Source: Corythucha ciliata (lineage: Eukaryota; Arthropoda; Insecta; Hemiptera; Tingidae). Taken from it: 64,000 bases of DNA. The notes beneath the pieces were generated by a model. That model saw only the letters and a list, made by a program, of their open reading frames with translations. It was not told where the DNA came from and searched no databases. Shown piece by piece: positions 57,318 to 64,000 of this stretch (positions are counted from its first letter, which is position 1; every line of letters starts with the position of its first letter). Both the position numbers and the translations under genes were made by a program. The stretch is taken from contig CM075938.1 in the NCBI GenBank assembly GCA_038030265.1, positions 7,355,009-7,419,008 on the forward strand. The letters are read 5' to 3'.

Positions 57318-60218
57318 ATGATAAAAGGCCTGACAGGGACCGATCCGGCTTCAGACCAGGCAAAGGTACGAATTCTTATTAACTGCCTCGGCCCGAAGAA
57401 TTACCAGCTATTGTCAAGCTTAACTGCACCGGACCTTCCGACCACCAAAACTTCAAATGACCTCATTAAATTACTATCGGAACATCTCAGCCCACGGTCA
57501 AATATTCTTACAGAGCAGCATCGATTCCTGTCTCGCATCCAACATACAGGCGAGTCACTGTCCAACTATATTTCGGGGCTAAAACACCTCGCACAGAAAG
57601 CAAATTTTAAATCGACCTGTACAAACGCCGAATGTTCGCTTTCTGTCATGCAATTGATGCTACGAGCTCAATTTATTCGTGGTGTTAGCGATTCTGACAT
57701 TCGCGAAAAACTACTACAACAAGGAGAAATAACACTCGAAAAGACCGTAGAAATCGCTTTGGCCATTGAGGCATCCAAATTAGAAAACAAGGAAATATAC
57801 GCTTCAAAATTACATCCAGTTAACAAAATAAAAACCGTCGGACGCTCACACGTACTCAAGAATGCCACGTCAGCCCCAGCCCGGACCCTTCCAACCCGCA
57901 CATCTACGTCCTCGAGACATAAACAAAATGTTAAATTAGAACAGCTCGGACTCTCCGGCATGTGCTTACACTGCGGAAGGGCCAACCACGAAACAAGAGC
58001 GTGCCGCTCAAAGGAGAAAATACGTTGCGACAAATGCAATAAAAAGGGACATCTTGCTCGCATCTGCATTACAACTTTGTCGAAGTCTAACTCGAAACCC
58101 GCACGACCTCCAGGAGTGCACAACGTTGCCGCTTCTCCAGCCTCTGACGAAGATTACGCTATTAACCACGTAGAAAACATTTCCTCCCTACACGACGACA
58201 AAATGTATGCTCAGGTAAAAATTAACGATAAAGTTATTGCATTCGAAATAGACTCTGGTAGCCGTGTATCAATGGTGAGTAAAAATACGTTCCACACCAT
58301 TTCCACACACTCTGTCTTGGCTCAAACCCCTATTGTGTTGCGAACGTATACAGGGGAAATATTCCAACCGATCGGCGTAGCCACAGTCGACGTCTCCTAT
58401 AAAGGAAAAAAACACAAACTAGAGCTATTCGTCGTGGGAAAAAATTGTTCATCCATACTAGGACGCGACTGGATTCGGAAACTCCACGTAGACCTTCATG
58501 ACGTAAAGGCCATCACGAATCCCGCTGAACAAACAAATATAAATATCACTGTTTCCGACATAATAAAACAATATTCTGATGTTTTCCAGGGAGTTGTCGG
58601 ACAAGTACCAAATCACACCTGTCGTTTACACCTCCGTCCTGACGCAAAACCAATTTTCATCAAACCTCGACCAGTTCCGTATGCACTACGTGAACGAGTG
58701 GACCACGAGTTAGAGACACTCGAACAGCAGGGAATCATAACTCGTGTTGAACACTCAGATTGGGGAACACCAATCGTCGTGGTACCAAAAAGTGACTCAA
58801 CAATAAGAATTTGTGCTGATTACAAAGTAACCGTAAATTCACAGCTACTGGACGCTCGCTATCCCATACCCAGGATAGAAGACATTTTTAACAAAACGCG
58901 TCATGGACTTTATTTCTGTACCCTTGACATTTTCAAAGCGTATTTGCACCTTCCAACAGATGATGAAAGCGCTAAAATTCAAACCATTTCCACCCATCGA
59001 GGGACATACAAGATCAACCGCTTATTCTTTGGCATTAAGACGGCGCCGAATGAATTTCACCAATTCATCGACCAATTCATACAAGACCTCGACGGAACAG
59101 CGGCGTACTTCGACGACCTAGTCGTCCAGGGACGAACGCTCGAAGAGTGCAAACATCGCCTCATCCAAGTTCTAAACAAATTACGTCGTTACAATTTACA
59201 TTTAAATGAATCTAAATGCAAATTCTTCAAAAAACAGATCCAGTATCTGGGACATACAATCAGTTCTGAGGGACAACAAAAATCCTCTGACAAAATACGA
59301 GCGATACTCGAAGCGTCGCATCCACAAAATGCGGATCAAGTAAAACAATTTCTAGGACTAGTCTTATACTACTCCCGCTTCCTGCCTAACGCTTCTCACG
59401 TTCTACACCCGCTATACAAACTTCTCAGAAAAGATCAAAATTTTACATGGACAGCTGACTGCGAAAACGCATTTAACACAATCAAAACAGAAATCGCTAG
59501 TGACAAAGTATTAATTCCATTTCATCCTGACTACCCAATTACACTAGCGACAGATGCAAGTCCTCACGGTCTCGCAGCGGTACTCTCGCATACTTGCCCT
59601 GACGGAAGCGAGAGACCGATAGCCTTTGCGTCGCGCTCACTGTCAAACGCGGAAACCAACTACAGTCAACTAGACAAAGAAGCGACAGCTGTATATTGGG
59701 CTTTTCGAAAATTTTTCGACTACATTTACGGACGGAAATTCAAACTTATCGTGGACAATAAACCAATATCGTGGATGATGATCTTACACCCACAAAAACA
59801 GTTACCGCCGTTAACTTTATCTCGCATGCTCCGCTACGCCCAGTATCTATCAGGATTTGATTACACCGTTGACTACCGCTCAACCCTTGCCCACACTAAC
59901 GTTGACTATTTGTCTCGCAATCCGTTACCTTCATCCGAACATGCTCTCCAACTTGTCGATGATGACTTTACGTGTCACGAAAACACTATTTCTCAGGTTA
60001 CGTCCACTACAATAACATCAAGGGACCTACAGATAGAAACGAGCGTGGACCCCGAATTGTCACTGCTAAAAGAAAAACTCTTGAATGGAACAATATGCGA
60101 CCCGGAATTATCCGTCCATCAAGGTATTCTCTTCAGAGGACAACGCGTAATAATTCCTAAAAAGTTCCAGGCTTACGTTCTCAACGAACTACACGAGACT
60201 TGGGAATGGTCAAAATGA
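57318..60218 (+). CDS. Gag-Pol: capsid remainder, zinc knuckles, protease, RT, RNase H
   Basis: 966 codons in one frame. In order: capsid-like helical region; two nucleocapsid knuckles, CLHCGRANHETRAC and CDKCNKKGHLARIC (both CX2CX4HX4C); aspartic protease with EIDSGS; RT with VVPKSD, LDIFKAYLHL (motif A) and AYFDDLVV (catalytic DD); RNase H with ATDASPHG, LDKEATAVYW and IVDNKPI, so its acidic residues are present; then a linker up to the integrase zinc region. The frame ends early, around the first integrase histidines, where the next segment continues in another frame. The element is an invertebrate retrotransposon and carries no envelope gene. Confidence 0.93.
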   Translation: MIKGLTGTDPASDQAKVRILINCLGPKNYQLLSSLTAPDLPTTKTSNDLIKLLSEHLSPRSNILTEQHRFLSRIQHTGESLSNYISGLKHLAQKANFKSTCTNAECSLSVMQLMLRAQFIRGVSDSDIREKLLQQGEITLEKTVEIALAIEASKLENKEIYASKLHPVNKIKTVGRSHVLKNATSAPARTLPTRTSTSSRHKQNVKLEQLGLSGMCLHCGRANHETRACRSKEKIRCDKCNKKGHLARICITTLSKSNSKPARPPGVHNVAASPASDEDYAINHVENISSLHDDKMYAQVKINDKVIAFEIDSGSRVSMVSKNTFHTISTHSVLAQTPIVLRTYTGEIFQPIGVATVDVSYKGKKHKLELFVVGKNCSSILGRDWIRKLHVDLHDVKAITNPAEQTNINITVSDIIKQYSDVFQGVVGQVPNHTCRLHLRPDAKPIFIKPRPVPYALRERVDHELETLEQQGIITRVEHSDWGTPIVVVPKSDSTIRICADYKVTVNSQLLDARYPIPRIEDIFNKTRHGLYFCTLDIFKAYLHLPTDDESAKIQTISTHRGTYKINRLFFGIKTAPNEFHQFIDQFIQDLDGTAAYFDDLVVQGRTLEECKHRLIQVLNKLRRYNLHLNESKCKFFKKQIQYLGHTISSEGQQKSSDKIRAILEASHPQNADQVKQFLGLVLYYSRFLPNASHVLHPLYKLLRKDQNFTWTADCENAFNTIKTEIASDKVLIPFHPDYPITLATDASPHGLAAVLSHTCPDGSERPIAFASRSLSNAETNYSQLDKEATAVYWAFRKFFDYIYGRKFKLIVDNKPISWMMILHPQKQLPPLTLSRMLRYAQYLSGFDYTVDYRSTLAHTNVDYLSRNPLPSSEHALQLVDDDFTCHENTISQVTSTTITSRDLQIETSVDPELSLLKEKLLNGTICDPELSVHQGILFRGQRVIIPKKFQAYVLNELHETWEWSK

Positions 60219-61348
60219 AAGCGTTGGCTCGCGCAACTTGCTATTGGCGAAACATTGACACCGACATCGAAGCCTTGGTTAGAAGCTGTAGACATTGCTG
60301 CTTAATTAAAGGTGACCCAGCACATGCGCCACTTCACAAATGGGAACCCCCTGCCACGAACTGGCAACGCATACACATGGACTACGCTGGACCCTTCTTC
60401 AATCACCACTTTTTTATAGTTGTTGACGCCCGATCCAAATGGCCTGAAATTTTTGCTTCAAAAACTGCCCCCACTTCTGCCCAAACTATCCAGTACTTAC
60501 GTATGATTTTTTCAAGGTTTGGATTACCGGAATCGCTCGTAAGCGACAACGCTTCGATCTTCAAGTCCGAAGAGTTTTCATCTTTCTGCGCCCGCAATGG
60601 TGTACGCCAGCACTTTATTGCTCCCGGGCATCCAGCCACAAATGGTCAGAAACGCTACTGCCAAATTCTAAAACAAAAACTTCGTAGCATGCAGGACGAT
60701 CCCGGCACGATCACTGACAAACTCCTCACGCTACTCTCCAAATACCGTGCTACTCCATTAGCGTGCGGCAAGTCACCTGCAGAACTAATGCTCCACCGAC
60801 GTCTCCGAACCAAATTGGACATACTTAGACCCGGAGCTGACGATTTTTACAGCAATGAAGCGCCCCAACCACCTTTAAAGACGTACTTCCTCGCTGGTGA
60901 AAGGGTGCAAGCACGTAACTATTCCACAGGTCTCAAATGGAATCTTGGTTTCGTAATCAACCGGCTTGGTCGATTACACTATCTTATTGCTTTAGACAAT
61001 GGACACACCATAAAGCGTCACTTTAATCAATTGCGTGCCACAGATGTGTCACCAGACGCACCGGACATGCATACCCCACCGGACACCAATCGACCCTTTG
61101 TATTACCAAACTTTTCTGTTCCAGGCTTGTCTTTCCAGCCACGGAAATCAGGTTTCCCACGGCCCTCGACGAGGCCCTCGCTTCGGTCTCCAGAACCGTT
61201 GGCACCCCCACCGCCTCCTACGGAACCAGAGCCGTCGGCACACCAGTCGCCGCCGGCTGCGGCCACGCCTAGCCGCTCGAGCACACTCTCTCCTCCACTT
61301 CGACGCTCCAACCGCGATCGACGACCTGTCGAAAGACTCAACTTATAA
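60200..61348 (+). pseudogene. Integrase and C-terminal tail (frameshifted, lacks catalytic Glu)
   Basis: This segment overlaps the end of the previous frame and lies in a different one. It holds the CRHC half of the HHCC zinc region, then the integrase core with Asp in HMDYAGPF and Asp in VSDNASIF. The third acidic residue of the DDE triad, expected shortly after HPATNGQ, is not there; the sequence reads GQKRYCQ. A GPY-like region and a proline/serine-rich tail follow. No chromodomain is visible. Its first codon here is only a frame boundary, not a real start. Confidence 0.88.
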
Positions 61349-61477
61349 ATTTTTTTTTTATTGTTCATTTTACTTTTCTTTCATTTTCCTGTTATTTTCA
61401 CTTTAGCTATGTTTCCATCTGCTTAATTTTAATTTTTATGGCTTCTTACTTTTCGATTGTTCTTGTTTTCAAACTAC

Positions 61478-61487
61478 AGAGGGAGAC
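61478..61487 (+). promoter_or_regulatory. Polypurine tract
   Basis: AGAGGGAGAC directly precedes the 3' LTR, the position used to prime plus-strand synthesis. Confidence 0.75.
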
Positions 61488-61642
61488 TATTATATACCCG
61501 ATTATTAATCCATGGGCATGCGCCACTCGAAACGTATACATCTCATTTGCCCCCTCGTTAGTTGGTCACGAGCTTCTTACAAATATACATCTCACCTCAT
61601 GAAGGCGTTTTCTTCCTACTCTATCCTCCCTCATACATAACA
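61488..61642 (+). repeat. 3' LTR
   Basis: 155 bp, matching the 5' LTR base for base in my reading. Confidence 0.95.
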
Positions 61643-62569
61643 TGTTATAAAGTGCCTGGACTGACTAATCGCAAGGCAGTTTCATGGCGTGAAGTCCGAA
61701 TGTGTGGAGTTTTTTTGCGAACCAAGTTAGCACCGGGGCATGGCCCGGGCAAGTGGGTGGGCCCCTACTTGAGCCTCTGGTACACATGAATCCCTTGAAT
61801 ATTTGCGTATCTTAAAAGAAAATGCCCCTCCTTATTATTTAGGTATTCATTTTTTAAAATTATTGAATTGTGTTTATATATGTATTATAAAATTACGTAT
61901 ATATATATATACACACACATATATTAGTAATGTGAAACCCCCTTCCAAGAAAAATTACCGGGCACGCCGCTGCGTGTATGGGCCGTTTAAGCAAATCAAT
62001 CCTTCTTTGCGGTGGTGTTACCTGAGCTGTTTCTTGATTACTGAGAGTAACGCTTGCTTTTTATTTTAATTAATTATAAATTGCTCAGTTGCTTTGAATT
62101 ATTGTCCCTCTGCTCTGATGCTGTTAGCACCACGGATGGAGCTTTTAAAATCTCCTCTTTCGCTCAAAACGTTCAAGAATTGAACACATTTTTCCTCTTC
62201 TGTCTTCTGAGTCAGTTAAAAGATGCAACAAGTTTAATCACCCACCCCCCTCCTATCGCAATATTTCCACTATCAAGTTCCGTTGGCAATTATGGTCTAT
62301 GAGGACCCCCCCCCCCCATTTCCTCAATTCTGTTTTGCAGAAATATTCTGAAATGAATCAGCGAGCACTTCAGGACGTTCTATCTCTACGCTCTCTCTCT
62401 GCTATCTCTCGCTCTGACAATTCTCTCTCTCTCTTTTTTTTTTTTTTTCAAATGATTTATTTTACTTACGGGTTTTCATGTTTGTTGTGTTCACAAGGAA
62501 CGTAGCTGCATTTAAAATGAGAAACAATTTGATCTACCAGTAACGGCGCGTTGTATTATACATCAATCA
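61643..62569. other. Intergenic / possible intron upstream of the CLASP-like gene
   Basis: Starts with a few family C-like units, then a (TA)n(CA)n microsatellite at about 61895-61935, a C run near 62309 and CT-rich simple sequence at 62380-62450. No gene is supported. Confidence 0.5.
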
Positions 62570-63698
62570 ATGTCGTCGCAAACTCCGGTGTCCGCGCGTA
62601 CTCGATCGGCGAGTGTTTCACAAGTCACAGGTATTTGTTTAACAAAAAAAAAAAAAAAAAAAATGAGACGCTTTCGTTTACCTTGTATGGGGGAGGAAGG
62701 GGTACTATAACCGACTATATTCCATTGGGAATTTGCCAGCCGATGAAAGGAGGAGGAGGAGGAGGAGGGGGGGTGATGTAGTCGGATTGGAAAACGTCAA
62801 GATGGGATTAAAACCACGAAGGGTGCTACTTTTCAGAGAAAGACAGGGTCTCAATGGTTTTCACCGGTGAAAGATCCAGCTTTGAGGCAGATTTGAATAC
62901 AATAGAAGAGAATTTAAACTCGGAAGACGATGACACAGTGAATCAAGCTCTGAAACAACTAGCCACCCTCGTGAAAGAGGCCGACTTTATTTCAATACAA
63001 AAATGTTTCAGGTTTGTGCCTATTATAAATTGTCAGTTGATGGTTTCAGTTTCATTTTATGAGGATTTCACAGGCGTGTTTTGATCGTTTTACTGCCGTT
63101 GGCTTCCCAAATTCGTGAAAAATGTAGAAAAACCTACTTATCGGTCTTGCGAGAGATTTTGGGGAAAAGATCAATCAGTTCTAATCTTCAAGCGTACATA
63201 AAACTGATACTGAAAAGTGTTTTTAAAATTTATTCTGGAGAAGGATACGTAAGAAAATTATATTTTAAAATTGTTTCATTATTAAATGGTAACTTATTGC
63301 TCTTTTTACAGCTCAAAATCGAGTATGAACCCTGTCTCGAAGAGATTGCAGCCTCTCTCAATCCCGACACAATTGCCGAGGTTCTCAGTCTTGTCGTCAC
63401 ATCCAAATCGTTCCCCGACAATTTTTCCGCTATCAAAACCTTGGAAAAAGTGGTCGTCGCCCAGTCAAAACAGAGCGTCACCAAAATGTTCTCGCACATT
63501 TTGACCGTTCTGATCCGAGCGTATGTTCGCAGTGACGAGCGACTTGTTCAAATGTCCGCCATAATGTGCATGGTCAAGCTGTGCGACAAGATGGGCGGAT
63601 ATTCGTCTGTACGGCGATCGCATCTGTCGGGGATTGAGTTGTCAAAATTGAGACTTCTGGAAGTGTACATTAAAGGGAAAACATGCCACAAAATGTAG
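62570..63698 (+). CDS. CLASP-like C-terminal TOG-domain protein
   Basis: CLASPs bind microtubule plus ends; their C-terminal TOG-like domain binds CLIPs and kinetochore partners. Four exons join in phase: 62570-62630, 62837-63011, 63074-63248 and 63312-63698, giving 265 residues. The first exon encodes an S/R-rich leader (MSSQTPVSARTRSASVSQVT). The rest is helical HEAT-like repeats matching the CLASP C-terminus: SFEADLNTIEENL, SAIKTLEKVV, ILTVLIRAYVRSDERLVQMSA and a final HLSGIELSKLRLLEVYIK. Full CLASPs are over 1000 residues with more TOG domains; none are visible in this window. It is either a C-terminal-only gene or the last exons of a gene whose earlier exons lie far upstream. AATAAA at 63756-63761 is the likely poly(A) signal. 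Confidence 0.8.
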
Positions 63699-63755
63699 AT
63701 TATGACCTTTGTTTACTTTTTTTTTTTTTTTTTTTACGATACGTTAACAAAATCG

Positions 63756-63761
63756 AATAAA
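63756..63761 (+). terminator. Poly(A) signal of the CLASP-like gene
   Basis: An AATAAA lies about 57 bp beyond the stop, after a T-rich tract, in the 110-bp gap between two convergent genes. Confidence 0.65.
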
Positions 63762-63808
63762 TTTTTGTATTTGATATTATAATAAGTTACAGTAAATCAT
63801 TCGATAAT

Positions 63809-64000
63809 TCAACTGACAGCTGCGAATTTAACATTTTCAACTTTGAAATATTTGTTGGTTTTTTCGCCGAAAAGATCTTCCTGTTCCAGTGGAACGTCCA
63901 AGTCTTTGTTCTCAGCTAAGAATTTCCTATCTAATTTTGTATACTTCGGATGCGACCCATCACCGTGTTTTGCGGCTCGATGAGCAACCTTATTATTGCG
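63809..64000 (-). CDS. Unidentified protein, C-terminal 63 residues
   Basis: Minus-strand reading gives an uninterrupted, highly charged C-terminus: HRAAKHGDGSHPKYTKLD, then LDVPLEQEDLFGEKTNKYF and a final VKFAAVS before TGA at 63809-63811. The frame stays open to the window edge. Composition (Lys/Asp/Glu-rich, no membrane segment) looks like a genuine coding end rather than chance, but I do not recognise the family. It is convergent with the CLASP-like gene, with stops 110 bp apart. Confidence 0.6.
   Translation of the reverse strand, partial: RNNKVAHRAAKHGDGSHPKYTKLDRKFLAENKDLDVPLEQEDLFGEKTNKYFKVENVKFAAVS

Larger units (their letters stand above)
56776..61642 (+). mobile_element. Ty3/gypsy (Mag-like) LTR retrotransposon
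   Basis: This is a complete-length element of 4.87 kb: 155-bp LTRs, a PBS, a fused gag-pol frame (two zinc knuckles, protease, RT, RNase H), an integrase frame, a polypurine tract and the 3' LTR. Flanks are TGCTA and TGTTA, so any 5-bp target duplication has one mismatch. The fused gag-pol and the serine-tRNA-like PBS point to the Mag group. It carries an in-frame stop in gag, a frameshift before integrase and loss of the third integrase acidic residue, so this copy cannot be autonomous as read. Confidence 0.95.

Noticed and set aside
57315..57320. Programmed stop between gag and pol
   Set aside because: The stop lies inside the capsid-like region rather than at a gag-pol boundary, so it is more likely a mutation.

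Overview
The window is animal nuclear DNA. Its genes have many exons separated by very short introns (about 50-100 nt, GT..AG), and its protein families are metazoan: EPG5, MCM7, an mTERF protein, an arylsulfatase, beta-tubulin and a CLASP C-terminal domain. It also carries non-LTR (Jockey-, I- and R1-like) and Ty3/gypsy-Mag-like retroelements. An invertebrate is likely, perhaps an arthropod, but I cannot name the species.

Layout. 1-18590 (minus) is EPG5, an autophagy tether, running off the left edge at its C-terminal side. Its coding exons are broken by three repeat-filled introns (about 2.0-4.0 kb, 6.3-9.3 kb and 12.3-18.6 kb). 19086-27752 (minus) is a complete MCM7 whose second intron (21.8-27.5 kb) is filled with repeats and a truncated non-LTR element. 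28129-30195 (plus) is a complete mitochondrial mTERF-family gene, head-to-head with MCM7. 30.3-34.97 kb is repeats plus a tRNA-like fragment. 34979-40655 (minus) is an arylsulfatase B-type gene with a 3.6-kb repeat-rich intron. 41175-42512 (plus) is an intronless beta-tubulin gene, head-to-head with the sulfatase. 44.2-48.0 kb (minus) is an EN-RT-RNase H non-LTR element with four frameshifts, followed by an R1-like 3' fragment (48.0-48.7 kb). 48.7-56.7 kb holds short foldbacks, a tRNA-like half and repeat arrays. 56776-61642 is a Ty3/gypsy element with two 155-bp LTRs that I read as identical. 62570-63698 (plus) is a four-exon gene for a CLASP C-terminal TOG-like domain. The last 192 bases are the 3' end of an unidentified minus-strand gene.

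The most distinctive feature is the non-coding DNA. Roughly a quarter of the window, by eye, consists of strongly diverged arrays with a period near 30 bp. They fall into four sequence families (called A, B, C and D here), and units of all four contain a TTCGCG-like core. They fill long introns and intergenic space in both orientations and are absent from exons. Long inverted-repeat foldbacks, a 25-bp minisatellite and many runs of nine or more G or C add to this.

The genes are ordinary housekeeping loci with no shared pathway: replication (MCM7), mitochondrial gene expression (mTERF), autophagosome fusion (EPG5), lysosomal or secreted sulfate-ester hydrolysis, and the microtubule system (tubulin, CLASP). 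Two close divergent pairs (MCM7/mTERF and sulfatase/tubulin) could share promoters. Exon boundaries come from reading frames and splice-site inspection only.
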